DNA of 32,404 nt from an uncultured Pelagibacteraceae bacterium (lineage in GTDB: Bacteria; Pseudomonadota; Alphaproteobacteria; Pelagibacterales; Pelagibacteraceae), in contig CACJAU010000007.1 in assembly GCA_902591415.1 (NCBI GenBank), positions 1 to 32,404 of the forward strand, read 5' to 3'. The position numbers and the translations under genes were made by a program. The notes below the pieces were generated by a model. That model saw only the letters and a program-made list of their open reading frames with translations, ran no database searches and had not been told where the DNA came from. Positions 8,125-16,395 of this stretch are shown here, one piece after another (position 1 is the first letter of the stretch; each line of letters starts with the position of its first letter).

Positions 8125-8687
8125 AAAAGATTGGTATTACAGGTTCAATAGCATCAGGCAAAACAACAGCTAGTAAAATATTATCGAAAAATTACGGCCC
8201 TCTTTTTAGCGCAGATAAAGAAGTTAGAAAATTATACAAAAGTGAGAGCTTTAAAATTTTTATAAGAAAAAAATTAAAGATAAATAACAATATCAACTTA
8301 AAACAGAACTTAAAAAAAATAATTCTAACCAATAAAAATTATATTAAAAAATTAGAAAAGATTATTCATCCACTGGTTAGAAAAAAAATGAAGAAATTTA
8401 CTTCACAAAATAAAAGCAAGAAATTCCTTTTTTATGAGATACCTTTATTAATTGAGAGTAAATTAATGAAATATTTTGATATAATTATATTTATAAAAGC
8501 AAAAAAAAAAGTAAGATTTAAAAGATTTAAATCAAAAAAAGGCGATCAAAAATTATTTATTTTATTAAATAATAAGCAGTTAAAAGATAAAAATAAAATA
8601 AAATTTTGCAACCATGTAGTTGTTAATGAAAAAAATTTAAATATTTTAAAAAAAAACTTATTAGCTATAATGAGAAATTATGAGTGA
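8121..8687 (+). CDS. coaE: Dephospho-CoA kinase
   Basis: Phosphorylates the 3'-OH of dephospho-CoA, the last step of coenzyme A synthesis. It has 188 residues, a little shorter than the usual 200. The P-loop GITGSIASGKTTAS is at residues 5-18; SADKEVRKLY gives the conserved Asp of the CoA-binding site; IHPLVRKKMKKF and FYEIPLLIESKLMKYFD are typical. The middle and C-terminal parts are unusually rich in lysine and asparagine, as expected for this base composition. ATG start overlapping aroE by four bases; the end overlaps dnaQ by eight bases. Confidence 0.94.
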   Translation: MKKIGITGSIASGKTTASKILSKNYGPLFSADKEVRKLYKSESFKIFIRKKLKINNNINLKQNLKKIILTNKNYIKKLEKIIHPLVRKKMKKFTSQNKSKKFLFYEIPLLIESKLMKYFDIIIFIKAKKKVRFKRFKSKKGDQKLFILLNNKQLKDKNKIKFCNHVVVNEKNLNILKKNLLAIMRNYE

Positions 8688-9336
8688 AATTTTTTTAGAT
8701 ACAGAAACAACTGGTTTATCTTTTAAAGATGGACATAAAGTTGTTGAGATAGCTTGTATTGAAACAAAAGACCTAATCGCTACTGGAAAAATTTTTCACA
8801 AAATTATCAATCCTAAAAGAAGTGTGCCTGAAGAAGCTTATAAAGTTCACGGTTTTTCTGAAAAATTTTTAAGTGACAAGGAACCATTTGATAAAATCGC
8901 TGAAGAATTTCTAAATTTTATCAAAGGTAAAAAGATTATTATTCATAATGCACCTTTCGACTTAGGATTTTTAGATGGTGAATTAAGTAATTTAAAAAAA
9001 GATAAAATTAATAGAGAATTCGTGATTGACTCTCTTGATATTGCAAGGAACAAATTTCCAGGATCGTCAAATTCTTTGGATGCACTTTGTAAACGATTTA
9101 ATATAGATCTCTCTCGAAGAGTTAAACATAATGCATTATTAGATTGTGAACTATTAAGAGAAGTTTATATAAATTTACTAGATGCTAAAGAACCTAAATT
9201 TGATTTAATAAATAGTTCTGAACAAAAAATAAATAATATTAAAGAATACAACAAATTAGTTGTCAAAATATCTGAGTCCGAAATAAAAAAACATAAAGAT
9301 TTTTTGAAATCTGAGATAAAAAAAAATTATTATTGA
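8680..9336 (+). CDS. dnaQ: DNA polymerase III epsilon subunit (3'-5' proofreading exonuclease)
   Basis: A DEDDh exonuclease of 218 residues; it proofreads as part of the Pol III core. Exo I is FLDTETTGL (residues 5-13, with Asp and Glu metal ligands), Exo II is IIHNAPFDLGFLDGEL (about 87-102), and Exo III is RVKHNALLDCELL (about 147-159, with His and Asp). The C-terminal tail after about residue 175, which in E. coli binds the alpha subunit, is present but Lys-rich. ATG start overlaps coaE by eight bases. Its stop overlaps the convergent secB stop by seven bases. The dnaQ-secB pairing near oriC is conserved in alphaproteobacteria. Confidence 0.95.
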   Translation: MSEIFLDTETTGLSFKDGHKVVEIACIETKDLIATGKIFHKIINPKRSVPEEAYKVHGFSEKFLSDKEPFDKIAEEFLNFIKGKKIIIHNAPFDLGFLDGELSNLKKDKINREFVIDSLDIARNKFPGSSNSLDALCKRFNIDLSRRVKHNALLDCELLREVYINLLDAKEPKFDLINSSEQKINNIKEYNKLVVKISESEIKKHKDFLKSEIKKNYY

Positions 9337-9749
9337 ACTTTTCTCATTTTGTAAAGTTGCTCAAAATCAACCGTTTCACTTATTCGCACATCTTTAAAAC
9401 CTGAATTTTCAAACATAAATACAAATATTTTTCTTAACTCAGAATAAATTTTAGTGGGAACTTCTATAAGTATAATCTTTTCCATTTCGTCTTTTTTTGT
9501 ATTTTCTTTATCAAGCTCTATGATCGTTGAAAAAATTATTTTAGTATCAATTGTCTCAAAACCATCTTTAGTAGGATTAAGGCTTAAACTTGTTAAAACT
9601 TCAATTATGTTTTGTTTAACTTGGGCGCTCTTAATATCTATACTAATTTTGTAGTTAGAGATATTTTTTGAGAGAAGAAAAAAAGCTTTAGGGTTTGGTA
9701 TATTAAATTTTAAATCTTTGATATACTTACCTATAATTTTATAGCTCAT
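9330..9749 (-). CDS. secB: SecB-like protein-export chaperone
   Basis: SecB is a tetrameric cytosolic chaperone that keeps preproteins unfolded and delivers them to SecA. This version has 139 residues, shorter than the usual 150-165. The N-terminal YIKDLKFNIPNPKAFFL (residues 8-24) matches the SecB strand Y-x-KD-x-x-F-x-x-PN. IILIEVPTKIYSELRKIFVF and the C-terminal TVDFEQLYKMRK match the SecB core and the P-x-DF-x-x-LY end. The usual GGFPPL-type segment is replaced by SGFKDVRIS, so it is divergent. Position next to dnaQ and fxsA, as in other alphaproteobacteria, supports the call. ATG start; it overlaps the end of fxsA by 11 bases on the same strand. Confidence 0.85.
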   Translation of the reverse strand: MSYKIIGKYIKDLKFNIPNPKAFFLLSKNISNYKISIDIKSAQVKQNIIEVLTSLSLNPTKDGFETIDTKIIFSTIIELDKENTKKDEMEKIILIEVPTKIYSELRKIFVFMFENSGFKDVRISETVDFEQLYKMRKVQ

Positions 9750-10158
9750 CTTTTTTATTTTCTATTATTTCTCCATCAATAGTTTTATTCTGATTCTGTT
9801 TCTCTTGTTTTATTTTATTTCTAAAAGCAGAAGTGAACAAAATTTTTCTTGTCAAAGGTACTAAAAGTAAGAAACCAATAAAATCTGTAAAGAAACCAGG
9901 AAAAATTAATAATAAAGCTGCAATTGCGATAGAAGCTCCAGAGATTAATTCGTAAACCGGTACTTTTTTTTGATACATATTTACCATACCTGATTTTAAT
10001 GTTTGAATCCCTTGCAGTTTTGCAAAGTAAATACCAATTACTGCTGTGAGAAAAATAAGAGCGATTGTCACGATAGCACCTATCTGTGCTCCTATTTCGA
10101 TGAATAAGAATACTTCTAAGGCTGGTATAGCTATAAATAATAAAAATAATGGGTTCAT
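9739..10158 (-). CDS. fxsA: FxsA family membrane protein
   Basis: A membrane protein of 139 residues of the FxsA family. E. coli FxsA eases exclusion of phage T7 when over-produced; its cellular role is not known. Hydrophobic segments lie near residues 3-22, 25-46 and 75-103. The family motifs P-x-x-E-x-x-x-x-I-x-x-G (PALEVFLFIEIG, 12-23) and the pair GASIAIAALLLIFPGFFTDFIG (about 69-90) are clear. The tail after residue 107 is charged and cytosolic. ATG start, divergent from the Tim44-domain gene across a 44-base gap. Its 3' end overlaps secB by 11 bases. Confidence 0.92.
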   Translation of the reverse strand: MNPLFLLFIAIPALEVFLFIEIGAQIGAIVTIALIFLTAVIGIYFAKLQGIQTLKSGMVNMYQKKVPVYELISGASIAIAALLLIFPGFFTDFIGFLLLVPLTRKILFTSAFRNKIKQEKQNQNKTIDGEIIENKKDEL

Positions 10159-10202
10159 TTGTCTGATACAAAAATATATGATTAAGGTATATTTATCAAA
10201 TT

Positions 10203-10805
10203 ATGAGTAATAGTTTTGGATATTTAGATATAATCTTATTAGGTATGATTGCTGGATTTATAATCTTGCGGCTAAGAAGCATTTTAGGTAGAAAAACAGG
10301 TCACGAGTCCAAAGTTTACCCAAGTTTTGCAGAAAAAGAATTCAACATACCCAAAAAAGATATTAAACCAGTTAAACAAGATTTAGAGACTTTGGAAGGA
10401 AAAGACAAAAAAGAGTTTCTAAGAGGCGCAGAAATTGCTTATGAGACCATACTAAGCTCATTTGCGAATGGTGATTTAATCAAATTAAAAAGTTTATTGT
10501 CATCTAGTATGTTTTCTAATTTTTCCGAAGCTATAAAAGTTAGAAATAAAGAAGGTATAAAGTCTGAATTCACATTTATAGGTGTAAAAGAATCTTCAGT
10601 TGAAAAGTATGAAAAAATTAAAGATAATTTATATGCTACAGTTAAATTTGTTGCAGAGGTAATATCAGTTAAAAAGGATAAAGAAAATAAAATTATTGAA
10701 GGCAACCCAGATAAGATTAAATTTGTTACTGACAGCTGGATTTTTAGTAGAAATATAAAACAAAAAGACCCCAATTGGCATTTGTCCCAAATTATCAGTA
10801 AGTGA
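10203..10805 (+). CDS. Tim44-like domain membrane protein (TimA type)
   Basis: A protein of 200 residues with one N-terminal membrane segment (about 7-24, YLDIILLGMIAGFIILRL), a polar linker (25-80), and a Tim44-like/NTF2-fold domain (about 80-198) that starts FLRGAEIAYETILSSFANGD. Mitochondrial Tim44 tethers Hsp70 to the import channel. Bacterial homologues are membrane-anchored and have been proposed as Tim44 ancestors, with a role at the inner membrane. ATG start and a GTGA stop/start overlap with the Smr gene. In many alphaproteobacteria the order is fxsA-tim44-mltA-smr; here no mltA lies between. Confidence 0.9.
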   Translation: MSNSFGYLDIILLGMIAGFIILRLRSILGRKTGHESKVYPSFAEKEFNIPKKDIKPVKQDLETLEGKDKKEFLRGAEIAYETILSSFANGDLIKLKSLLSSSMFSNFSEAIKVRNKEGIKSEFTFIGVKESSVEKYEKIKDNLYATVKFVAEVISVKKDKENKIIEGNPDKIKFVTDSWIFSRNIKQKDPNWHLSQIISK

Positions 10806-11221
10806 TAAAGAAAAAAGAACCTAACCAAGAAGATAAAAAAATCTGGGAACAATATGTAAAAAATCCTTCGGGTATTTATGATAAGGATGAAGATATTTCT
10901 AACAAAACTCAGAGAAGAGAGCGATATAAATTTGATTTACATGGATTTACCTTAGAGGAAGCAAACAACAAGGTAAGACAGATTTTGGAATACTGTATCA
11001 AAAATAAATATAAAGAATTAGTTTTAATAACTGGCAAAGGATTACATTCAACGAACGAAGCTGACACTTATATCTCAAAAGATTTAGGTAAACTGAAGTA
11101 TTCTGTGCCAGAATTTATAAAGTCAAATTCAGACTTAAACAAACTTATTATCTCAATTAATGATGCTGAGAAAAAAGATGGTGGCGAAGGAGCAATAATA
11201 ATAAAGCTGAAAAATTTATAG
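10802..11221 (+). CDS. Smr-domain protein (Smr/MutS2 C-terminal family)
   Basis: A protein of 139 residues with a Smr domain over roughly residues 40-138. Visible hallmarks are [11 protein letters not shown] (about 41-51, the LDLHG motif), [11 protein letters not shown] (about 75-85, the TGxGxHS motif) and [11 protein letters not shown] at the end. Smr domains nick or bind DNA or RNA; for the small stand-alone proteobacterial type the substrate is unsettled. The start is GTG at 10802, overlapping the TGA of the Tim44 gene; no ATG fits upstream of the conserved part. The stop overlaps the convergent hslU stop by six bases. Confidence 0.9.
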   Translation: MIKKKEPNQEDKKIWEQYVKNPSGIYDKDEDISNKTQRRERYKFDLHGFTLEEANNKVRQILEYCIKNKYKELVLITGKGLHSTNEADTYISKDLGKLKYSVPEFIKSNSDLNKLIISINDAEKKDGGEGAIIIKLKNL

Positions 11222-12589
11222 TATAAATTTAGATAAATCAGTGTCTTTTACTAAATTTCCTAAGTTATCTTGAACGTATTTTTGATCAACCGTAATTGTT
11301 TCTCCTGCTCTGTCGGTTGCATTGAAACTAATATCATCTAAAACTTTTTCAATAATGGTGTGAAGTCTTCTGGCACCAATATTTTCAACCGAGGAATTTA
11401 CCTCTGCTGAGATTTTTGCAAGCATATCAATCCCGTCATCTGTAAATTTCAGATTTACATTCTCAGTTTTTAATAATTCTTTATATTGTTTTATTAAGCT
11501 GTTATCTGGTTCCTTAAGAATTCTTTTAAAATCTTCTTCTTTAAGTGCATCTAACTCAACTCTTATTGGCAATCTACCTTGTAATTCTGGCAGTAAATCA
11601 GATGGTTTAGCTAATTGGAATGCTCCTGAAGCGATAAATAAAATATGATCAGTTTTAATTGGACCGTGCTTAGTGCTCACAGTTGTACCCTCTATAAGGG
11701 GTAACAGGTCTCTTTGCACTCCTTCTCTAGATACATCTCCACCTACCCTGTCACTTCTTGCAGAGACTTTGTCAATTTCATCTAAGAAAACTATCCCATT
11801 TTCCTCAGTTGCTTTTTTTGCTTCAGTAATAATTTTATCTTCCTCGATCATTTTGTCAGATTCTTGCGCAACTAAGATGTCATGGGATTCTTTAACAGTC
11901 ATTTTTTTCTTTTTACCTTTTTTACCGCCCATAGATTTTCCAAGAATATCTCCAAGATTTACCATTCCTACATTTCCACCAGGCATTCCAGGTATTTCGA
12001 AACCTTGAAGTGGAGAAGAAGTATTTTGAACTTCTATTTCAATTTCATTGTCATCTAAGTCACCAGTTCTTAACCTTTTTCTAAAACTTTCTCTTGTTGC
12101 TACACTTGCTTTATTACCTACAAGTGCATCTAATACTTTTTCTTCTGCTTTCAATTCTGCTTTTGCTTTAACTTCTTTTCTCTTCTTTTCTCTCTCCATA
12201 GCTATTGCTATTTCAATTAAATCTCTAATGATTTGTTCTACATCTCTCCCTACATAACCAACTTCTGTGAATCTCGTTGCTTCGACTTTTATAAAAGGAG
12301 CCTCCGCTAATTTAGAAAGCCTTCTAGAAATTTCTGTTTTACCAACCCCTGTCGGTCCGATCATTAAAATATTTTTTGGAAGAACCTCATCTCTCATCTC
12401 ATCTGATAAAGCTTGTCTTCTCCATCTGTTTCTCAATGCAACCGCTACTGCTTTTTTTGCATCCTTTTGGCCAATTACGTATCTATCTAACTCCGAAACA
12501 ATTTCTCTTGGAGATAGGGCGCTTACTTTAGAAGTCATTTTATCTTTTTTTACTACTTTTAAATTTGTAACTTTATTAGTTGGTGCCAT
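11216..12589 (-). CDS. hslU: HslU, ATPase of the HslVU (ClpYQ) protease
   Basis: AAA+ unfoldase that feeds substrates to HslV. N-terminal [23 protein letters not shown]; Walker [15 protein letters not shown]; pore-loop region [15 protein letters not shown] with the GYVG motif; intermediate domain with a Lys-rich [10 protein letters not shown] stretch; Walker [11 protein letters not shown]; sensor segment and C-terminus DLSKFIL, the tail that inserts into HslV. I chose ATG at 12589 (457 residues), one base past the hslV stop. An ATG at 12538 (440 residues, [14 protein letters not shown]) would match the usual family length better and cannot be excluded. A longer reading to 12646 is a spurious overlap with hslV. 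Same operon as hslV. Confidence 0.96.
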   Translation of the reverse strand: MAPTNKVTNLKVVKKDKMTSKVSALSPREIVSELDRYVIGQKDAKKAVAVALRNRWRRQALSDEMRDEVLPKNILMIGPTGVGKTEISRRLSKLAEAPFIKVEATRFTEVGYVGRDVEQIIRDLIEIAIAMEREKKRKEVKAKAELKAEEKVLDALVGNKASVATRESFRKRLRTGDLDDNEIEIEVQNTSSPLQGFEIPGMPGGNVGMVNLGDILGKSMGGKKGKKKKMTVKESHDILVAQESDKMIEEDKIITEAKKATEENGIVFLDEIDKVSARSDRVGGDVSREGVQRDLLPLIEGTTVSTKHGPIKTDHILFIASGAFQLAKPSDLLPELQGRLPIRVELDALKEEDFKRILKEPDNSLIKQYKELLKTENVNLKFTDDGIDMLAKISAEVNSSVENIGARRLHTIIEKVLDDISFNATDRAGETITVDQKYVQDNLGNLVKDTDLSKFIL

Positions 12590-12590
12590 A

Positions 12591-13130
12591 TTAAACTTTT
12601 TCCACTGTAACATTGTTATTAGTAAATACACATATGTCTGATGCAACTTTAATTGATTTTCTTGCTATATCTTCAGCGCTCATATCAGTTTCAGCTAACA
12701 CCTTTGCAGCCGCGAGAGCATAATTTCCACCTGATCCAATTCCAATTATTCCATCCTCAGGTTCTAAAACATCTCCTGTTCCAGAAATTATAAAACTATG
12801 CTTTTTATCTGCTACAGCCATCAAAGCTTCTAACCTTCTTAAAAATTTATCACTTCTCCAATCTTTAGCTAGTTCTACTGCTGCTCTTTGTAAATTACCT
12901 GCATGTTTTTCTAATTTTGCTTCTAATCTTTCAAACAAAGTAAGTGCATCAGCAGTTGAACCTGCGAATCCTGCTATTACTCCTCTACTTTCAATTTTTC
13001 TTACTTTCTTGGCTTTACTTTTTAAAACAGTATTACCTAAGCTAACTTGACCGTCCCCAGCCACAACAGTTTCACCATTTTTTCTAAGCAAGACAATTGT
13101 TGTTCCATGCCACTTTTCAGCTGTATTCAT
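12591..13130 (-). CDS. hslV: HslV, peptidase of the HslVU (ClpYQ) protease
   Basis: Threonine peptidase of 179 residues, forming a double hexamer capped by HslU. The sequence [13 protein letters not shown] (7-19) places the catalytic N-terminal Thr at residue 10 after removal of a nine-residue leader, as in other alphaproteobacteria. [34 protein letters not shown] and [17 protein letters not shown] are strongly conserved. ATG start. It leads the hslV-hslU operon, which is divergent from hisB across a 102-base gap that contains a possible heat-shock promoter. Confidence 0.97.
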   Translation of the reverse strand: MNTAEKWHGTTIVLLRKNGETVVAGDGQVSLGNTVLKSKAKKVRKIESRGVIAGFAGSTADALTLFERLEAKLEKHAGNLQRAAVELAKDWRSDKFLRRLEALMAVADKKHSFIISGTGDVLEPEDGIIGIGSGGNYALAAAKVLAETDMSAEDIARKSIKVASDICVFTNNNVTVEKV

Positions 13131-13136
13131 GATGTT

Positions 13137-13166
13137 ATATGTGGAGATTATTTTTAGATCTTCAAT
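13137..13166 (-). promoter_or_regulatory. Possible sigma-32 (heat-shock) promoter of hslVU
   Basis: On the minus strand ATTGAAG (13160-13166; five of seven against CTTGAAA) is followed after 15 bases by CCACATAT (13137-13144; one mismatch to CCCCATNT). The spacing is within the 13-15 range for E. coli sigma-32. hslVU is a classic heat-shock operon. Initiation would fall close to the hslV ATG at 13130, implying a very short or absent leader. Confidence 0.35.
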
Positions 13167-13181
13167 AGTAAATCTGATTTA

Positions 13182-13208
13182 TTGATAAAATGACCGATTA
13201 TATATATA
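13182..13208 (+). promoter_or_regulatory. Possible sigma-70 promoter of the his operon
   Basis: TTGATA (13182-13187) and TATATA (13203-13208) with a 15-base spacer, part of a TA repeat that allows 15- to 17-base spacing. It lies about 25 bases before the hisB ATG. The repeat makes the exact -10 uncertain. Confidence 0.35.
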
Positions 13209-13232
13209 TCAAAGATAATTCAGAGTTAATTT

Positions 13233-13823
13233 ATGGCAAGAAAAGCAAAGATTAGTAGAAAAACAAAAGAAACCAGTATTTCTGTTTCCGTTAATTTAGA
13301 CGGTAAAGGTAAATATAAAATTAAAACTGGGATTGGTTTTCTTGATCATATGCTAGAACAACTTTCTAAGCATTCTTTAATTGATTTAGAGGTAAGTGCT
13401 AAAGGTGATACTCATATAGACTTACATCACACTACAGAAGATACAGGTATAGCTATTGGCGAAGCTATTAAAAAAGCAGCTGGTAACCGGAAAGGTATAA
13501 AAAGATATGCTTCAACAATGATACCAATGGACGAAACATTAAGCAGAGTATCGATAGATGTATCTAACCGTCCTTATCTAATTTGGAAAGTCAATTTAAA
13601 AGTAGAAAAATTAGGGGAGATGGACACAGAGCTATTTAAAGAATGGTTTCAAGCTTTTTCGCAATCTGCTGGTGTAACTTTACACGTAGAAAATATTTAC
13701 GGTGAGAATAGTCACCACAAAATTGAGTCTTGTTACAAAGGTTTAGCTAGATCATTAAAAGATGCTCTAGAAATTGATAAAAGAATTAAAAATTCAATAC
13801 CTTCGACCAAAGGCTCTATTTAA
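13233..13823 (+). CDS. hisB: Imidazoleglycerol-phosphate dehydratase
   Basis: Sixth step of histidine synthesis: dehydration of IGP to imidazole acetol-phosphate. It is the monofunctional form (196 residues), without the histidinol-phosphatase domain of enterobacteria. [13 protein letters not shown] (about 36-48) and the metal-binding [16 protein letters not shown] (about 68-83) are the first family signature; [18 protein letters not shown] is the second, with its conserved His and Glu. ATG start. It leads a rightward operon and is followed by hisH after five bases. Confidence 0.97.
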   Translation: MARKAKISRKTKETSISVSVNLDGKGKYKIKTGIGFLDHMLEQLSKHSLIDLEVSAKGDTHIDLHHTTEDTGIAIGEAIKKAAGNRKGIKRYASTMIPMDETLSRVSIDVSNRPYLIWKVNLKVEKLGEMDTELFKEWFQAFSQSAGVTLHVENIYGENSHHKIESCYKGLARSLKDALEIDKRIKNSIPSTKGSI

Positions 13824-13828
13824 ATTTG

Positions 13829-14455
13829 ATGAACGTCACAATTGTTGACTACCAATCGGGCAATATAAGCTCAGTCATTAACTCTTTTACAGAGGTTGCT
13901 AAAGACAAAGTTAATCTAGAAGTAACTTCTGATGTTAATAAAATAAAATCGAGTGATAAGATTGTTCTACCTGGACAAGGTTCATTTAAAAGCTGCGTAG
14001 ACTCTTTAAATAGTATCAATGGTTTGGTTGAAACACTCAAAGAATTTACGATAACAAATAAAAAACCTTTATTAGGTATTTGTGTGGGTTTACAGATGTT
14101 TGCAGACGTTGGTTATGAAGAAGCTGAAACTAAAGGTTTAGGATGGATTGCTGGAAAAGTTTCTAAAATTGATAATCAAAATGGTAAATTTAAACTTCCA
14201 CACATTGGTTGGAATGAAATAGACATTCAAAAAGAAAGCAAATTATTTAAAGACATTAAAAATAAATCTCACATGTACTTTGTACATAGCTACGAATTTA
14301 TACCCGAAGATAAATCAGTTATTTCAGGTACAACAGATTATTCATCAAAGATTGTTTGTACGGTTGAGAAGGAAAATTTGTTTGGAACACAATTTCATCC
14401 TGAGAAAAGTGACAAAATTGGATTAAAAATAATTGAAAATTTTATAAAAATTTAA
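13829..14455 (+). CDS. hisH: Imidazole glycerol phosphate synthase, glutaminase subunit
   Basis: Class I glutamine amidotransferase of 208 residues; it supplies ammonia through a tunnel to HisF. IVDYQSGNISSV is the N-terminal signature; PGQGSFKSCVDSL has the oxyanion strand; LGICVGLQMF contains the nucleophile Cys; THFHPEKS-type FHPEKS near the end gives the catalytic His and Glu. I chose ATG at 13829; a TTG one codon upstream (13826) is also in frame but less likely. A tiny membrane-protein gene begins one base after its stop, separating it from hisA. Confidence 0.97.
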   Translation: MNVTIVDYQSGNISSVINSFTEVAKDKVNLEVTSDVNKIKSSDKIVLPGQGSFKSCVDSLNSINGLVETLKEFTITNKKPLLGICVGLQMFADVGYEEAETKGLGWIAGKVSKIDNQNGKFKLPHIGWNEIDIQKESKLFKDIKNKSHMYFVHSYEFIPEDKSVISGTTDYSSKIVCTVEKENLFGTQFHPEKSDKIGLKIIENFIKI

Positions 14456-14456
14456 A

Positions 14457-14648
14457 ATGTTTGAGAAAATTATTACAGACTTTTTTATGCTTTGTGTTTA
14501 CATTCTTCAGGTAATTGGAGGTACACCTGGCGAATATGGATTTGGGTATTACTTAGCAAACATAATTATATTTGTGATTTTACAACCAGCCCTTATTTTA
14601 TTATTTTTTATTCTTTGGAGGAAAGAAAAGAAAAAAAATCAAAAATGA
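14457..14648 (+). CDS. Unrecognised 63-residue membrane protein in the his operon
   Basis: I do not recognise this protein. It has an ATG start one base past the hisH stop, and its TGA overlaps the hisA ATG in a 4-base ATGA, the same coupling used by true genes here. Two hydrophobic segments are likely: about residues 6-22 (ITDFFMLCVYILQVIGG) and about 32-54 (LANIIIFVILQPALILLFF and on), joined by a Gly/Tyr-rich turn (TPGEYGFGYY). A strongly basic tail RKEKKKNQK follows, predicting a cytosolic C-terminus. No signal peptidase site is obvious. The tidy spacing argues for a real gene; a chance open frame is the alternative. No role in histidine synthesis can be deduced. Confidence 0.65.
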   Translation: MFEKIITDFFMLCVYILQVIGGTPGEYGFGYYLANIIIFVILQPALILLFFILWRKEKKKNQK

Positions 14649-15370
14649 AAATATTTCCAGCTATAGACATAAAAGATAAAAAGTGTGTGAGATTAATCAA
14701 AGGAGACTTTGAAAATAAAACTGAATATAAAACTTCACCTATTGATCAAGCAGGTAAATATAAAGAACACGGTTTTAAAAATTTACATATTGTTGATTTA
14801 GATGGAGCATTAACAGGTAAAACAGTTAATTTAGATATAATTAAAGAAATAGTAAGCAAGTATGATTTGAGGATCGAAATAGGAGGTGGGGTTAGATCCA
14901 TCGATAGTATTAAGCAATATATCAATGCAGGCGTTGAGAAAGTAATTTTAGGAAGTGGCGCGATCAAAAATAAAGAATTTTTAAAAGAGGCGTGTAAAAA
15001 ATATAAAAATCAAATTGCTTTAGGATTAGACGCAAAGGATGGAAATCTTTCTGTATCAGGCTGGAAAGAAAATCTAAATATTAAAACCATAGATTTTCTT
15101 AAAGAAGTCAATAGTTATGGAGTGAGCAGAATTATTTATACAGATATAAATAGAGATGGAATGAAGAATAGCCCCAACTTTGATGAAACAGTAAAAATTG
15201 CAGAGGTTTCTAATTGTCCTGTTGTGATTTCAGGAGGTGTTTCTTCAATAAATGATATTAAGAAAGCTAAAGAGTTAAACAATAATAAAATTGAAGGTAT
15301 AATTATTGGTAAGGCTATTTATGATGGTGATATTAAACTTGATGAATTAGCGAAGGAGATCAGTGCTTAA
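14645..15370 (+). CDS. hisA: ProFAR isomerase (phosphoribosylformimino-AICAR ribotide isomerase)
   Basis: (Beta-alpha)8 enzyme of 241 residues catalysing the Amadori rearrangement of ProFAR to [26 protein letters not shown] (residues 2-22) holds the catalytic Asp at residue 8 and the phosphate-site residues. [26 protein letters not shown] (second catalytic Asp), YTDINRDGM and VISGGVSS are the expected strands. The ATG at 14645 was chosen because it starts exactly at the family N-terminus. The frame is open upstream to 14492 but that part overlaps the small membrane-protein gene and is not conserved. The stop overlaps hisF by eight bases. Confidence 0.97.
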   Translation: MKIFPAIDIKDKKCVRLIKGDFENKTEYKTSPIDQAGKYKEHGFKNLHIVDLDGALTGKTVNLDIIKEIVSKYDLRIEIGGGVRSIDSIKQYINAGVEKVILGSGAIKNKEFLKEACKKYKNQIALGLDAKDGNLSVSGWKENLNIKTIDFLKEVNSYGVSRIIYTDINRDGMKNSPNFDETVKIAEVSNCPVVISGGVSSINDIKKAKELNNNKIEGIIIGKAIYDGDIKLDELAKEISA

Positions 15371-16121
15371 AAATAGAATTATACCTTGTTTAGATGTTAA
15401 AAATGGAAGAGTAGTTAAAGGCATTAACTTTGTCGAATTAAAAGATGCCGGAGATCCAGTTGAACAAGCTAAGATTTACAGTGACGGAGGAGCTGATGAG
15501 ATTTGTTTTTTAGATATAACCGCATCGAATGAAAATAGAGAGACAATTATTGATATTGTAAGAAAAACTGCAAAAGAATGTTTTGTTCCTTTAACTGTCG
15601 GTGGTGGAGTTAGAACTATTCAAAATATAACTGATTTATTATTAGCTGGTGCAGATAAAGTTTCTATTAATACAGCAGCAGTTAAAGATATTAGTTTCGT
15701 AAAAGAAGCGTCTAAAAAATTTGGTTCACAGTGTATTGTTGTAGCTATCGATGCTAAAAAAGTTTCAGATAATAAATGGGAAGTCTTTACTCATGGCGGT
15801 AGAAACAAAACAGGTATTGATGCTGTAGAATTCGCTAAACAAGTGGAAACAAATGGAGCAGGAGAAATCCTATTAACTTCTATGGATAGAGATGGAACAA
15901 AGTCTGGTTATGACGTTGAATTATTAAAAGTAATTACAGATAGCACTAATATTCCTGTTATTGCATCAGGTGGTGTTGGAACTTTAGATCATCTCTTCGA
16001 TGGAATAGTGAAAGGTGGGGCAAGTGCGGTTCTAGCAGCTTCTATTTTCCATTATGGTGAATATAAAATTAAAGAAGCTAAAGAATATTTGAATTCTAAG
16101 AATGTATCGGTAAGATTATAA
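15363..16121 (+). CDS. hisF: Imidazole glycerol phosphate synthase, cyclase subunit
   Basis: Partner of HisH; it uses ammonia to convert PRFAR to IGP and AICAR, the latter re-entering purine synthesis through PurH. It has 252 residues, GTG start at 15363, giving the standard N-terminus [20 protein letters not shown] with catalytic Asp 11. [28 protein letters not shown] (the second catalytic Asp) and [13 protein letters not shown] are all present. The start lies inside the last codons of hisA, implying coupling. The product AICAR links this operon functionally to purH at the left edge of the window. Confidence 0.97.
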   Translation: MLKNRIIPCLDVKNGRVVKGINFVELKDAGDPVEQAKIYSDGGADEICFLDITASNENRETIIDIVRKTAKECFVPLTVGGGVRTIQNITDLLLAGADKVSINTAAVKDISFVKEASKKFGSQCIVVAIDAKKVSDNKWEVFTHGGRNKTGIDAVEFAKQVETNGAGEILLTSMDRDGTKSGYDVELLKVITDSTNIPVIASGGVGTLDHLFDGIVKGGASAVLAASIFHYGEYKIKEAKEYLNSKNVSVRL

Positions 16122-16122
16122 A

Positions 16123-16395
16123 ATGTTTGAAAACCTAGAACAATTAATGCAAACTATTAGAGAGAGAAAAAATTCTTCTCCTGACAAATCTTATACGAAT
16201 AAACTTCTTAACGATAAAAGCTTAAGTGTTGCAAAAGTTAAAGAGGAAGTAGGAGAATTAATCGAGGCCGTTGAACAAAACTCTAATAAAATACACGAGG
16301 CAGCAGATGTAATTTATCATTTGATGGTTTATCTTGAGGCCAATAATATCAAGATTGAAGATGTTATGAGTGAGCTAAAAAAAAGACAAAAATGA
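16123..16395 (+). CDS. hisE: Phosphoribosyl-ATP pyrophosphatase
   Basis: Second step of histidine synthesis: PR-ATP to PR-AMP and pyrophosphate. It has 90 residues and is the stand-alone all-alpha NTP-PPase form, not fused to hisI. KVKEEVGELIEAVEQ (about 38-52) is the E-x-x-E metal-binding helix, and HEAADVIYHLMVYLEA (about 58-73) supplies the matching E-x-x-D motif. ATG start one base after hisF; its stop overlaps the HIT-protein ATG by four bases. hisI, hisG, hisC and hisD are not in this window, so the pathway genes are split. Confidence 0.95.
   Translation: MFENLEQLMQTIRERKNSSPDKSYTNKLLNDKSLSVAKVKEEVGELIEAVEQNSNKIHEAADVIYHLMVYLEANNIKIEDVMSELKKRQK

Noticed and set aside
8840-8860. Half-site resembling parS (TTCACGG) in dnaQ, with similar half-sites near 17795 and 28852
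   Set aside because: Only half of the palindrome matches; none reaches the 12-bp core, so these are expected by chance.
9821-10171. A 116-codon open frame on the minus strand over fxsA
   Set aside because: It is an alternative frame of fxsA; the product is Tyr/Ser/Arg-rich with no recognisable motif, while the fxsA frame is clearly conserved.
11673-12641. Three open frames of 69 to 124 codons on the plus strand opposite hslU
   Set aside because: They mirror the hslU codons, have Ser/Phe/Leu-rich products typical of antisense frames, and show no independent start signals or motifs.
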